Translations under genes and position numbers: made by a program
Shown here: piece by piece, positions 1 through 8,834 of the stretch
How positions within the stretch are numbered: the stretch's first letter is position 1
Layout of the letters: each line of letters begins with the position of its first letter
Notes under the pieces: model-generated
Told to the model about the DNA's origin: nothing
Databases searched by the model: none
What the model saw: only the letters and a program-made list of their open reading frames with translations
Assembly: GCA_016931085.1 (NCBI GenBank)
Contig: JAFGFO010000475.1
Coordinates: forward strand, 1-64,000
DNA from: Thermoflexales bacterium
Lineage (GTDB): Bacteria; Chloroflexota; Anaerolineae; Fen-1058
Length of the DNA stretch: 64,000 bases
Direction of reading: 5' to 3'

Positions 1-1
1 C

Positions 2-1216
2 ACCGTCAAGCACGTGATGAACATCACCGACGTGGGGCACCTGAGCTCCGACGCCGACACCGGCGAGGACAAGATGGAAAAGGGCACACGCCGGACCGGG
101 CTGTCGGCATGGGAGATCGCCGAGCTCTACACCCTGGCTTTCAGGGAGGACATGCAGCTCTTGAATATCCAGGAACCGGCGATCTGGTGCAAGGCCACCG
201 AGCATATCCAGGAGCAGATCGACACCATTCGCTGCATCGAGGAAAAAGGTTTCACCTACCGCACATCGGATGGCATCTATTTCGACACCTCCAAGCTGCC
301 TGACTATGGCCACCTGGCGCGGTTGGACGTGGAGGGGCTGGAGGCCGGGGCGCGCATCGACATGGGGGAGAAACGCCACCCGACCGATTTTGCGTTGTGG
401 AAGTTCAGCCCGGCCGGCGAAAAGCGCCAGATGGAGTGGGACAGTCCGTGGGGGGTGGGCTTTCCCGGCTGGCATATCGAGTGCTCGGCCATGTCGGCCA
501 AGTACCTGGGTGAGTATTTCGACATCCACTGCGGCGGCGAGGATCACATCTCGGTGCACCATCCCAACGAGATCGCCCAGACGCAGGCCTGCTACGGCAC
601 GCGCCTGGCCAATTTCTGGATGCACGGTTACTTTTTGCAGTTGAACGAGGCCAAGATGGCCAAGTCAGCCGGCACTTTTGTGCGCGTGGCGGGCCTGATC
701 GAGCGCGGCTACGACCCGCTGGTCTACCGTTTCTTCTGCATGGGCGGGCACTATCGCGCCAAGCTGAATTTCACCTGGGAGAGCCTGGACAGCGCGGCGA
801 CGGCCCTGGATCGCCTGCGGGCGGCCGCGTATGAGTGGGGGGAGCCGGGTGTGGTCGACGAGGATTACATGGACACCTTTGCCGCCCAGGTCAACGACGA
901 CCTGAACATGCCGCGCGCGTTGGCGGTGATGTGGGAGCTGGTCAAAAGCGACTTGCCACCCTCGGCCAAGAAGGCCACGCTGCTGCAGTTCGACCGCGTG
1001 CTGGGGCTGCGCCTGGCCGAGTGGCGGCCGGCGGCGGAGGAAGCTATCCCGGCCGAGATCGAGGCCCTGGTGCAGCAGCGCCAGCAGGCGCGGGCCGACA
1101 AGCGCTGGGCCGACGCCGACGTGCTGCGCAAGCAGATAGCCGACGCCGGCTACGAGATCAAGGACACGCCGGCGGGTCCGCAGGTCAAGCGGGTGCGCGC
1201 GAGGGGGGAAGGATGA
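2..1216 (+). CDS. cysS: Cysteinyl-tRNA synthetase, 5'-truncated by the window
   Basis: Class I aminoacyl-tRNA synthetase that charges tRNA-Cys in the cytoplasm. The frame is already open at base 2 (TVKHVMNITDVGHL), so the N-terminus with the HIGH motif lies outside the window. Visible family marks are the HVMNITDVGHL segment, WHIECSAM and HHPNEIAQ, which carry the zinc ligands Cys, His and Glu, and the signature loop KMAKS (a KMSKS variant) followed by the anticodon-binding helical region. The C-terminus reaches the usual end of the family. The stop overlaps the next small ORF by 4 bases (ATGA), which suggests translational coupling. The identification is secure; only the missing start limits it. 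Confidence 0.95.
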   Translation, partial: TVKHVMNITDVGHLSSDADTGEDKMEKGTRRTGLSAWEIAELYTLAFREDMQLLNIQEPAIWCKATEHIQEQIDTIRCIEEKGFTYRTSDGIYFDTSKLPDYGHLARLDVEGLEAGARIDMGEKRHPTDFALWKFSPAGEKRQMEWDSPWGVGFPGWHIECSAMSAKYLGEYFDIHCGGEDHISVHHPNEIAQTQACYGTRLANFWMHGYFLQLNEAKMAKSAGTFVRVAGLIERGYDPLVYRFFCMGGHYRAKLNFTWESLDSAATALDRLRAAAYEWGEPGVVDEDYMDTFAAQVNDDLNMPRALAVMWELVKSDLPPSAKKATLLQFDRVLGLRLAEWRPAAEEAIPAEIEALVQQRQQARADKRWADADVLRKQIADAGYEIKDTPAGPQVKRVRARGEG

Positions 1217-1392
1217 CAAACGAAGGCAAGCAAAATATCTGGGTGGTGGTTCTGGTCGAGAGTGGTATACCCACGTTGGCCGAAGCCTACCGCGATGAAG
1301 CAAGCGCCAGGGCAAGAGAGCAGTCCCTACGCGAGGATATGAGCTTGGATTACGATGAGGTCGGCCTCTTTGAAGTCGAGATAAGACCATAA
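1213..1392 (+). CDS. Small hypothetical protein coupled to cysS (59 aa)
   Basis: The start codon overlaps the cysS stop (ATGA) and is preceded by a purine-rich GGGGGGAAGG stretch that can act as a ribosome binding site. The protein begins MTNEGKQNIWVVVLV and continues with a helical acidic and basic stretch (EASARAREQSLRED). No membrane segment or known motif is visible, and I do not recognise the family. The compact alpha/beta pattern and the coupling to cysS support a real gene. It is too short for the assignment to be certain. Confidence 0.6.
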   Translation: MTNEGKQNIWVVVLVESGIPTLAEAYRDEASARAREQSLREDMSLDYDEVGLFEVEIRP

Positions 1393-1532
1393 CGTCTATG
1401 AAGGGCATTTGCCCGAAGTTGGCCAGAACCCGTCACACCAGGAGCCCTACAAAGGCGTGCCAGGATAGTCGCCGCTTAGCTGAACGATGAGACGGAGACA
1501 GTCGCAACAGCCGGGTTTGTTTGCCAAAAGGC

Positions 1533-1538
1533 TATAAT
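1533..1538 (+). promoter_or_regulatory. Likely -10 box for the brnT/brnA pair
   Basis: A consensus TATAAT lies 32 bases before the brnT start, in the 178-base gap after the small ORF. No good -35 stands at the right distance, so this is a moderate call. Confidence 0.4.
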
Positions 1539-1570
1539 CGTGGTACTCTTGAACCTGGAGAGAATACACG

Positions 1571-1858
1571 ATGGCTACACTTGAGTTCGAATGGGATCAA
1601 GAAAAGGCCCAGATCAACCTGGAAAAACACAAGGTCGGTTTCGAAGAGGGTGCCACCATTTTCCACGATTTGCTCGTGGCCACACTATCTGACCCTGACC
1701 ATTCTGAAGATGAGCAACGATACATTGCCATTGGCTAATCGGTAAAAGGGCGTATCCTGGTTGTAGCGTACACAGAACGTCAAGACAAAACTCGCATGAT
1801 CAGTTGCCGGAGAGCGACTCCGAGGGAGCGGAAAGCCTATGAAGAAGGCCTCTTCTAA
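1571..1858 (+). pseudogene. brnT: brnT-type toxin interrupted by an in-frame stop
   Basis: The frame starts MATLEFEWDQEKAQINLEKH, typical of BrnT ribonuclease toxins (FEWDxxKAxxNxxKHxVxF), and includes the usual FEEGATIFHD and SDPDHSEDEQRY segments. At 1736-1738 a TAA replaces the residue that is normally hydrophobic in the family (IGxS). The same frame then continues SVKGRILVVAYTER...RRATPRERKAYEEG to a natural stop at 1856-1858. The C-terminal half is therefore conserved but separated, and only a 55-residue peptide would be made unless the stop is read through. Its end overlaps the antitoxin gene, as in intact pairs. Inference: a recently inactivated toxin, or a sequencing error. Confidence 0.85.
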
Positions 1859-2165
1859 GCCAATTCAAGATGACGAGATGCGTGAGGAATATGATTTTCG
1901 AGGAGCAGTGCGCGGCAAGCACTACAAACCTCTCCATGAAGGATATACGGTGCACATCCATCAACCCGATGGCTCCACAGAACTACACCAGTATGTGTTG
2001 GCTGAGGGCACGGTATTGCTTCAGCCAGATGTGCGTAAATACTTTCCCGATTCGAATGCGGTCAACGCTGCATTACGTTCCCTAATCGCTTTGATGGAAG
2101 CGATGCCGCATAGGGCCGTTAGCAAGAAAAAGAGACCAAGTGCTCAAGTCATAAAGCGACAATGA
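1839..2165 (+). CDS. brnA: BrnA-like antitoxin
   Basis: A 108-aa protein that overlaps the 3' end of the broken brnT frame. It contains DEMREEYDF, the signature preceding the DNA-binding part of BrnA-type antitoxins, and a C-terminal PDSNAVNAALRSLI segment that matches the ribbon-helix-helix-like end (FPDSEAVNEALR) of related antitoxins. The pair would normally autoregulate from the promoter upstream of brnT. With the toxin broken, the antitoxin may persist only as a regulator. The C-terminal lysine-rich tail (SKKKRPSAQVIKRQ) looks like an extension. Confidence 0.75.
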   Translation: MKKASSKPIQDDEMREEYDFRGAVRGKHYKPLHEGYTVHIHQPDGSTELHQYVLAEGTVLLQPDVRKYFPDSNAVNAALRSLIALMEAMPHRAVSKKKRPSAQVIKRQ

Positions 2166-2201
2166 GACGAGTCATTGACGCGAGCCAGGTAAAATAGCGC
2201 C

Positions 2202-2894
2202 ATGCTCCGTTTCAATCCTAGCTGGTTGATCAGGCCGCGCAGGAAGCGCGGCGGGCTGTCCTTGCTGGCCCTGCTGGCCAGCGTGCTGGCGTGCGCCTCG
2301 GGCTGTATGCTGTCCACGCTGGTCGTGTATTTTAGCTGGAACGAGGCGCGCCAGGCGGCCGCCCTACCCCAGCCGGCCCCGGCCGAGCTGCGCACGCTCC
2401 AGCCCGGCACACGCGTATTGGTCCAGGCCAGGCTCCCCTTCGAAGCACGCGACGATTCAGGCTTGACGCTATTTTACGTGGAACGCCAGGCCAAGAAGGA
2501 AGGCTACCAAACACCCTCGCCTTCTTCTCAAGACTGGCAGATGGAACAGGCCCTGCCGGCCAGCCTGGAGATGGAAATGGCCGACGAGACCGGATTGCTG
2601 GTCCAAATCCCGCCCAAGGCCGCCTGCTTGAACGCGCAGACCGTCGAATCGGCCGACGACGACAGCTTTTATCGCCACGTGGGTTACCTGCCTGGCCAGG
2701 CACTGACCGTCCACGGCACGTGGGAGGGAGACGGGGTGCTCACAGCCAAAACCTTTTACGCCGGGCGCGTGGACGATTACCTGGATGAACTCGCGGCCCG
2801 GCCGGGCACTTCCCTCTTGAGTGGCCTGGTGTGTGCTGGGGTGGGGCTGGCCCTATTGGTCGTGGGCCTGGTGCTGGGCGTGCTAGGCAGATAG
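2202..2894 (+). CDS. Hypothetical two-TM membrane protein
   Basis: A 230-aa protein with a basic N-terminus (RPRRKRG), a hydrophobic segment at about residues 19-46 and a second at about 205-228 (SGLVCAGVGLALLVVGLVL). The middle part is soluble and beta-rich, with LQPGTRVLVQARLPF and YLPGQALTVHGTW, which looks like an OB-fold-type extracytoplasmic domain between two membrane anchors. I do not recognise a named family. It stands alone between brnA and a convergent tRNA gene. Confidence is good that it is coding and low for any function. Confidence 0.75.
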   Translation: MLRFNPSWLIRPRRKRGGLSLLALLASVLACASGCMLSTLVVYFSWNEARQAAALPQPAPAELRTLQPGTRVLVQARLPFEARDDSGLTLFYVERQAKKEGYQTPSPSSQDWQMEQALPASLEMEMADETGLLVQIPPKAACLNAQTVESADDDSFYRHVGYLPGQALTVHGTWEGDGVLTAKTFYAGRVDDYLDELAARPGTSLLSGLVCAGVGLALLVVGLVLGVLGR

Positions 2895-2918
2895 AACATC
2901 AAACCACAAAACAAAAAA

Positions 2919-2991
2919 TGCTCCCAGCGGGATTCGAACCCGCGTCTCAGCCTTGAGAGGGCTGTGTCTTGGTCCCCTGGACGATGGGAGC
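2919..2991 (-). tRNA. tRNA-Glu (anticodon CTC)
   Basis: Read on the minus strand the sequence folds into a full cloverleaf. It has a 7-bp acceptor (GCTCCCA/TGGGAGC), the D-arm region TCGTCCAGGGGACCAAGACA, the anticodon stem CAGCC/GGCTG with loop CTCTCAA (anticodon CTC at positions 34-36) and the T-arm GCGGGTTCGAATCCCGC. The discriminator base is A and no CCA is encoded. The anticodon reads GAG, so this is tRNA-Glu. Confidence 0.95.
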
Positions 2992-3347
2992 GTGCGGGCA
3001 TGATTGTACCAGCGAACGGGCAGCATGTCAAGGCGCGAGCAGCGTGTGATTGTTTGGCTGCCTTTTCCCCCTCCCCTATCCCCTCCCACGAGGGGAGGGG
3101 AAGGTGCGGCGCGGTTGTCAAAATGGTGTAGGCATGCTACAATCACCCCATTCTCTAAAACGTGACACTTGCGCCTGCGCGCAGTGCAGGTGAACGTGAA
3201 ACGTAATTCCTGTATCCTGCCCTGATCGCAATCAGTGGAACAAAACGAGCTTACTTTACGTCCAATAGGTTGTGCACCATAACATTTTACGCCTTATGTC
3301 TTAGGTGTTACGTTTTACGTCTTGCATCGAAAGGAGCGTACAGATTA
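2992..3347. other. Intergenic region, 356 bp, with repeat-like DNA
   Basis: No gene is visible. The stretch at 3061-3106 is a C-rich then G-rich inverted repeat (CCCCTCCC ... GGGGAGGGG) of the dispersed kind that recurs near 11,835-11,915. Further on, words such as TTACG and ACGTTTTACGT recur around 3280-3325 and again near 13,084-13,130. AAAGGAG at about 3330 precedes the next gene. Confidence 0.6.
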
Positions 3348-6300
3348 ATGGGATCAGACTTTAAACTATCCGACTCGGCCCGGCGCTTGGGATTGAGCCT
3401 TAGCCAATCTCTGCCTTCTGGCAACGTCGTCATCGACTGGCTGCGCCGCAGGTGGATATATGTTGCCATTGTCGCCATGGTGCTGATTGGCGTTAGTCTG
3501 CCGCCCATCTCTTTGCCGGGACGCCTGACAGGCGGCGTGGGCTGTACCGCCCTGGGCGAGCAAAACCCAGAGCTGGCCCATTCCGACGGCATCAGCGTCA
3601 AGGTGGCGCCCGGCAGCCGGCTAAGCGTCAAGCTGAGCAGCATCCCGCGCCTCAACTTGTTAGAGGGTTCGGCCGGGGGCGAGTGGAAAAAGGCGGTGGA
3701 AGCTCTGCCAGCCAACCTGGCGGTCAAAAGCCCACTCTACCAGGTCGGCGCCTGCGGCAAGCGGCAAGGCCAGGCGGAGCTGACAGTGGCAATACCTAAC
3801 GAGGCTGAACCGTGGGAGACGCTCGATCTGTACACCTGGACCGGCAAGAACTGGCAGTGGCTAGGCAGCAGCGTCGATAGAGCCAACGAGCGGATTTCGG
3901 CCCAGGTAGACGAGCTGCCCGCCAATCTCGTCGTGGTGCAAAGCGAGGCAGTGGCGCCGGCCATCGCCTCGGATATCACAAGCAGCCAGCCTGAAGCCCC
4001 TGCCGGGGTGTTAGCCATGATCAACGAGGTAGTGCTGCCGGGCTTGCTGGTGAGCAACCTAGGCGGGGTGCAAGGCGCCCCCCTCATGCCAGCCATGCCG
4101 GACCAAGCTGCCACCTACGCCTCGATTCCGGCCGTGCGCAACTGGAGCGCGGACAATGTGCAGGCCAAACCGAACGTGGGCCTGGTGCTGGATATGCTCG
4201 GCGACGTCAAAGTGCGCGCCGAGCACGTCAAGCAACTGACCGACGTCGTGTCGGATGCGCCTTACGCCGGCCTGCGAATCGACTACCGCGACGTGCCGGC
4301 CGACTCGCGGGCGGTCTTTACAAAGTTTATCGCCGAGTTGGCGGCTGCGTTGCACAAAAACAACAAGCTGTTGTCGGTGGTTTTGCCGCCGCCGGCGCCC
4401 ACCGTCGAAGGCGGGTGGGACACCGGCGGCTACGACTGGCGCGCGATCGGCGCGTTGGCCGACGTGGTGGTGCTCGAGCCAACGACAGACTTGCTGGCGT
4501 ATGGCCCTAACGGGCAGGCCGAGCAGATCGTGCGCTGGGCTACCAGCCAGGTCAGCCGCTACAAGCTGCAACTGGCGTTCAGCGCGTTGAGCGAGCGAGT
4601 CGCAGGCGATTCCTCTCCATCAGTGGCAGGAGCCGAGCGCGTCGCCTACGAAGAAGCGCTGGAGGCTTTTGGAACCATCACCGCGATGGGCAACACCCAG
4701 GTCACGCCGGGCGAAGCGGTCACCCTTCAGCTCAACGGACAGTTGCAAGACCTGAGCTACGACCAAAACTCTAAGCTGTATCGCTTCACGCCGGCCGGCT
4801 CAGACAAGCAGACGGTGTACCTGGTCACCGCGGCCGCCCTCGGCGACCGGCTCGACCTGGCTGGACGCTACCATTTGCGGGGTGTGATGATTTACGGCCT
4901 GCTGAGCACACCTGGCTCCCTCGATACACGGCTGATCAACGCTCTGCAACAGTACAAGGACAAGTCCAGCCCGGCCGTGCCTGGCGCGTTGCAAGTAGTC
5001 TGGACCATGCGAGACCAGGCTGGCGCCCAACTGCCCGGTGCGAGTTCCCCCCTCACCGACACCCGCTACGTGTGGACAGCGCCGGCCACGCCCGGCCGCT
5101 ACATCGTCGCGGCGGCCATCCCGGGCGCCGCCTCGCGCGGCGAGCTGCCGATCGATGTCCTGGCGGCCACGCCTACGCCATCTCCCACACCGGCCCCCAC
5201 ACCTACCCCCACACCAGATGCCTCGGCCTCGACGCCCGACGCTGCATCGGCCCAGGCGGCCGACTGCTGGAAGGCATCTTACGTGGCCGACGTCACAGTG
5301 CCCGACGGCCAGCAGTACGACAAGAGCACCGCCTTCACCAAGACCTGGAAGGTCAAAAACACCGGCTCGTGCGATTGGCAGACGGGGGTCGCGCTTGCCT
5401 ACGAATCGGGTGAAAGGATGGAGGGGCCAGATTCGGTGAGCGTGGGCGCTCTGAAAGCTGGGGGCGAGCTCGAAGTCAGCATACCTATGAAGTCGCCCGC
5501 CCAGGACGGGAACTATAAGGGCGTGTGGCGCTTTAAAAACCCGCAGGGCCAGGCTTTTGGCGAGCAATTGACCGTGCTGATCGTGTCTGGCAATCCCGCG
5601 CCGGCCAACGTGCCGGCCGCTGCGCCGGCCGGCGCCCCGGCGCCGGTTGCCGTCGGCGGCTTTGAAGTCGGAGGGCACGTGTCGGGCTTTTCGCGGCCTG
5701 ACTTGATGAAGCAAGCCGGCATGAACTGGATCAAGGTCCAGGTTCACCACGGCGCGATTCCGTCCGACCTGATTGGCACGGCGCACGCGAACGGATTCAA
5801 GATCCTGTTTGGAGCGCTGGGCGACAAGGGGCGCGTGATGCAGGCCGATTATCACAACGAATATGCCCAATGGGTAGCGGCCCTGGCCCGCGCCGGCGCT
5901 GACGCCATCGAGGTCTGGAACGAGCCGAACATCGATCACGAGTGGCCGGTCGGCCAGATCAACGGCGCCAACTACACCGCCCTGCTGGCCAAGGCCTATC
6001 CAGCCATCAAGGGGGCCAATGCCGGCACGCTGGTGATCAGCGCGGCCCTGGCGCCTACCGGCTACTTTGCCACCGGCTGCGCGGACAACGGCTGCAACGA
6101 CGACGTGTTCCTGGGGCAGATGGCCGGCGCCGGCGCCGCGAACTATGCCGACTGCATCGGCGCTCACCACAACGCCGGGGCCACCGCCCCTTCAGCCACC
6201 TCGGGCCACCCGGGCGGCTCGCACTATAGTTGGTACTTTTGGCCAACGCTGAACCTGTACTACAACGCCTTTGGCGGCGCGCGCAAGGTATGCTTTACCG

Positions 6301-6575
6301 AGTTCGGTTACGTTTCCGACGAAGGCTTTGCCCCGCTGGAATCGGCCGCGCCCAACTTTGCCTGGGCCAAGGATGTGACGGTGGCTCAGCAAGCCGCCTG
6401 GTTGGCTGAAGCGGCCTCGCTGTCGGGCAACAGCGGCAAGGTACGCTTGATGATCATCTGGAATATCGACTTTACTTACTACGGCAGCGACCCGCAGGCT
6501 GGCTACGCCATCATCCGCCCAGGTGGCTCTTGCCCAGCTTGTGACGCGCTCGGCCAAGTCATGGGGTCACGTTAA
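3348..6575 (+). CDS. Large membrane-anchored glycosidase-like protein with NBR1-Ig-like domain
   Basis: The ORF opens at 3270, but I choose ATG 3348 because it follows AAAGGAG and gives a natural signal-anchor (IYVAIVAMVLIGVSLPP). Domains in order are a membrane anchor near residues 41-57, a beta-rich region, a chitinase/YaaH-like barrel (VGLVLDMLGD ... LRIDYRDVP), a Pro/Thr linker of TPTPSPTPAPTP type, an NBR1-Ig-like domain (KTWKVKNTGSCDW, GVWRFKNPQG), and a C-terminal TIM barrel with IEVWNEPNIDHEW and KVCFTEFGYVS. The two Glu residues are the expected acid/base and nucleophile of clan GH-A (GH39/GH5-like) enzymes. A role on extracellular polysaccharide is inferred; the substrate is unknown. 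The next gene encodes a smaller paralogous barrel and overlaps by one base. Confidence 0.8.
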   Translation: MGSDFKLSDSARRLGLSLSQSLPSGNVVIDWLRRRWIYVAIVAMVLIGVSLPPISLPGRLTGGVGCTALGEQNPELAHSDGISVKVAPGSRLSVKLSSIPRLNLLEGSAGGEWKKAVEALPANLAVKSPLYQVGACGKRQGQAELTVAIPNEAEPWETLDLYTWTGKNWQWLGSSVDRANERISAQVDELPANLVVVQSEAVAPAIASDITSSQPEAPAGVLAMINEVVLPGLLVSNLGGVQGAPLMPAMPDQAATYASIPAVRNWSADNVQAKPNVGLVLDMLGDVKVRAEHVKQLTDVVSDAPYAGLRIDYRDVPADSRAVFTKFIAELAAALHKNNKLLSVVLPPPAPTVEGGWDTGGYDWRAIGALADVVVLEPTTDLLAYGPNGQAEQIVRWATSQVSRYKLQLAFSALSERVAGDSSPSVAGAERVAYEEALEAFGTITAMGNTQVTPGEAVTLQLNGQLQDLSYDQNSKLYRFTPAGSDKQTVYLVTAAALGDRLDLAGRYHLRGVMIYGLLSTPGSLDTRLINALQQYKDKSSPAVPGALQVVWTMRDQAGAQLPGASSPLTDTRYVWTAPATPGRYIVAAAIPGAASRGELPIDVLAATPTPSPTPAPTPTPTPDASASTPDAASAQAADCWKASYVADVTVPDGQQYDKSTAFTKTWKVKNTGSCDWQTGVALAYESGERMEGPDSVSVGALKAGGELEVSIPMKSPAQDGNYKGVWRFKNPQGQAFGEQLTVLIVSGNPAPANVPAAAPAGAPAPVAVGGFEVGGHVSGFSRPDLMKQAGMNWIKVQVHHGAIPSDLIGTAHANGFKILFGALGDKGRVMQADYHNEYAQWVAALARAGADAIEVWNEPNIDHEWPVGQINGANYTALLAKAYPAIKGANAGTLVISAALAPTGYFATGCADNGCNDDVFLGQMAGAGAANYADCIGAHHNAGATAPSATSGHPGGSHYSWYFWPTLNLYYNAFGGARKVCFTEFGYVSDEGFAPLESAAPNFAWAKDVTVAQQAAWLAEAASLSGNSGKVRLMIIWNIDFTYYGSDPQAGYAIIRPGGSCPACDALGQVMGSR

Positions 6576-7954
6576 TGCAACAATTTCCATCTAATCAACG
6601 TCAATCCGTGCTCGACAGAATTCCCACGCGCCTGATGGTCGTCGGCTGGCTGGTGGCCTTGTGTGTCTCGGCGGCCTGCCTGTATTGGGCCATCTTTGGC
6701 ACGGGGCCGGCTGCGCAGCCTGGCGGTGCGCCCACGCAGGTCGTTCGAGCCCAGCCCACGCCGACAAGCGCGGCTGCTCCCCAAGCCGCCACGCCGGCCG
6801 CGCCCGTTCAAGGTGGAGACGCGGCGGCCCCCGTCGCGCCCGACCAGAGCCAGCCGGCCCAGCCGCCAACGGACACGCCCAAGGCAAAGCCCACGCCGAG
6901 CTTTGGCTACGGCGTGCAGGTCAACGGGCTGGTGGGCGACGCGGAAGCGACCACCCAGATGGCCGCCAAGGTAGGCGCCACGTGGGTCAAGCAGCAACTG
7001 CGCTGGGGCGACTTTGGCCACGGCCCCAGTGCCGAGGAGATGGACTGGAGCGGCTTTGATCCCATCATCAACGCCTGTGCCCAGTACAAGATCAAAGTGA
7101 TGCTCAGCATCGTCACCGCCCCCGGTTGGTCGCGCGCGATGGGGACCACCCACGGCCCGCCAGACGATCTCAACCAGTACGCCGCTTTCCTCGGCCACGT
7201 CGTCGATCGCTACAAGGGCAAAATCCACGCCATCGAGATATGGAACGAACAAAACCTGGACCGCGAATGGGCGACCAACCCGCAGCAATTATCAGCGCCG
7301 CGCTACGTCGAGATGCTCAAGCTGGCTTACCAGACCATCAAGGCCCACGACCCCAACATCATCGTCATCAGCGGCGCGCTCTCACCCACCGGCTGGGACG
7401 ACGGCGTCCAGGCCACGGACGACTTTCGCTACCTGGAACAAATGGTGGCAGCCGGCTTTCTCAACTATGCCGACTGCGTGGGCATCCACCACAACGGTTA
7501 CAACATCGGCCCGGACGTCTCGTCTCAAACGGCCATGCAGCACCCCAAGGCGGCCAGCGCGCATTTCAAAGGTCCCTTCGAGTCCTTCCAGGGCGGGCTG
7601 CCCCATCACTCGTGGTTCTTTTACGACACGCTGCAGGGCTACGCGCAGCGGGTGGGCAACAAGCCGCTGTGCGTGACCGAGTTCGGTTGGGCATCCAGTC
7701 AAGGCTATACCGAGATCCCGCCTGGCTTTGAATTCGCCCTGGACAATACACTGCAGGAACAATCCGACTATATTGTTCAGGCTTATAGCCTGATGCGCCA
7801 GTGGGGTTTCGTCAAGATGGCCTTTTTGTGGAACCTGGACTATGGCAACAAGGGCAATGGACCGACCGATGACGTGGTGCCCTACAGCCTGGTCGACATC
7901 AACGGCGTGCCGAGGCCGGCTTTCGAGGCGTTGGAGCGCATGCCCAAACCCTAA
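6575..7954 (+). CDS. Membrane-anchored GH39/GH5-like glycosidase
   Basis: A 459-aa protein with an N-terminal membrane segment (LMVVGWLVALCVSAACLYWAIF), an Ala/Pro/Thr-rich linker to about residue 105, then one TIM-barrel domain. The barrel carries IEIWNEQNLDREW (general acid Glu) and CVTEFGWAS (nucleophile Glu), and HHSWFFYDTL and FLWNLDYGN at positions homologous to the C-terminal barrel of the preceding protein. The TAATG overlap with the upstream gene points to one transcript. WNEQN replaces the more common WNEPN next to the catalytic Glu; both catalytic acids are kept. It probably acts outside the membrane on glycans; the substrate cannot be read from the sequence. Confidence 0.8.
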   Translation: MQQFPSNQRQSVLDRIPTRLMVVGWLVALCVSAACLYWAIFGTGPAAQPGGAPTQVVRAQPTPTSAAAPQAATPAAPVQGGDAAAPVAPDQSQPAQPPTDTPKAKPTPSFGYGVQVNGLVGDAEATTQMAAKVGATWVKQQLRWGDFGHGPSAEEMDWSGFDPIINACAQYKIKVMLSIVTAPGWSRAMGTTHGPPDDLNQYAAFLGHVVDRYKGKIHAIEIWNEQNLDREWATNPQQLSAPRYVEMLKLAYQTIKAHDPNIIVISGALSPTGWDDGVQATDDFRYLEQMVAAGFLNYADCVGIHHNGYNIGPDVSSQTAMQHPKAASAHFKGPFESFQGGLPHHSWFFYDTLQGYAQRVGNKPLCVTEFGWASSQGYTEIPPGFEFALDNTLQEQSDYIVQAYSLMRQWGFVKMAFLWNLDYGNKGNGPTDDVVPYSLVDINGVPRPAFEALERMPKP

Positions 7955-7981
7955 TGCGCGCTTCGCGTGCGTACACTTCAG

Positions 7982-8008
7982 AAGCCGAGTTTTTGAAAAA
8001 CTCGGCTT
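7982..8008. terminator. Bidirectional intrinsic terminator
   Basis: A near-perfect palindrome with arms AGCCGAGTTTTT and AAAAACTCGGCT and one central base. It lies between convergent genes (7954 plus and 8055 minus), so its A and T tracts can terminate transcription from both sides. Confidence 0.85.
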
Positions 8009-8054
8009 CTTGTATGATATAACCATTCCCCATTCGCTTCGAACCCCCTGCCTC

Positions 8055-8600
8055 CTATTCGATGTGCCTCAGATACGCCTCGATTTTCAGAGTAAGCCTG
8101 GCGGACAGGAACGGACTGGCAGCGCCGAGGGCATCCTGGATCTGGATGGCTTCCTGGCGATAGGCGACGATCTTGTCCTGGGTCCAATAATGCGGCGGGG
8201 GCTGCAAGTTAGAGATCCTGTCGGCCAGCTTGACCAGCCAGATTTCTTGGGGCTGCTCCTGGATCCTTTGCAGGCTGTCCGGCATTTGCGCCGGCTTGGG
8301 CAAGGCGGGGTCTTTGCTGAGGGCCAGCACGCCATCAGCCACGGCGCTGCCAAATTCCTGCTGCACCTGTTCGTAGGTGACGCCCGTATCTTCGATGACG
8401 TCGTGCAGGAGGGCGCATTGCACGGCCAGGTTTTCATCGTGACCCTGTTCGGCAATCAGCGCCGCGATGACTTCCATGCACACCAGGCTCAGGTGCACGA
8501 TGTAGGGCAAATCTGTGCCAGGCACGCTTTGGCCCTGGTGAGCGATCGCCGCAAAGCGGTAAGCCCGGATGTATTCGTCCTGCGACCAGTGAGCTTGCAT
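8055..8600 (-). CDS. HD-domain phosphohydrolase, RelA/SpoT hydrolase-like
   Basis: A 181-aa single-domain protein of the size of small alarmone hydrolases (MESH1-like). The metal-binding motifs are visible: an early His in AAIAHQGQ, the HD pair in ALLHDVIEDTG, and the late Asp in VKLADRISNL. This pattern is that of the ppGpp pyrophosphohydrolase branch, so it probably hydrolyses (p)ppGpp or a related nucleotide. AAGGAG stands 8 bases before the ATG. It is a single gene facing the glycosidase pair and separated from it by the shared terminator. Substrate identity is inference. Confidence 0.8.
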   Translation of the reverse strand: MQAHWSQDEYIRAYRFAAIAHQGQSVPGTDLPYIVHLSLVCMEVIAALIAEQGHDENLAVQCALLHDVIEDTGVTYEQVQQEFGSAVADGVLALSKDPALPKPAQMPDSLQRIQEQPQEIWLVKLADRISNLQPPPHYWTQDKIVAYRQEAIQIQDALGAASPFLSARLTLKIEAYLRHIE

Positions 8601-8696
8601 CGAGAAATCTCCTTATTTAAGGTCTGGGGGGTAAATTGTACGTTATCATCATCATAACACACTGAAGTATGGATGGCAAGCGAGCTACAAGATTTA

Positions 8697-8750
8697 CTCA
8701 GCCAGCGCTCAGGCTTTGCTCAGGACTTGGGGGGCACTTTGTGATACACT
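8697..8750 (+). promoter_or_regulatory. Promoter with three 11-bp-spaced CTCA repeats
   Basis: CTCA occurs at 8697, 8708 and 8719, exactly 11 bp apart, followed by GGACTTGG and a TACACT -10-like box at 8745-8750. The same arrangement with identical spacing occurs at 18,416-18,469. An 11-bp period is the spacing used by OmpR/PhoB-type regulators on direct repeats. It probably controls the gene at 8835. Confidence 0.6.
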
Positions 8751-8834
8751 CTGGATGAGCTTGAGCTAAGAATGGGGAACAAGTACGCCGCCGCTGACGT
8801 CTAAGAACTGTCAGGTCTGAATGGAGGTGAAGCG

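Noticed and set aside
4800..6170. 456-codon open frame on the minus strand
   Set aside because: It lies opposite the glycosidase-like gene, which has clear domains; the minus frame has biased composition (many Arg, Gly, His) and no motif. It is a high-GC shadow.
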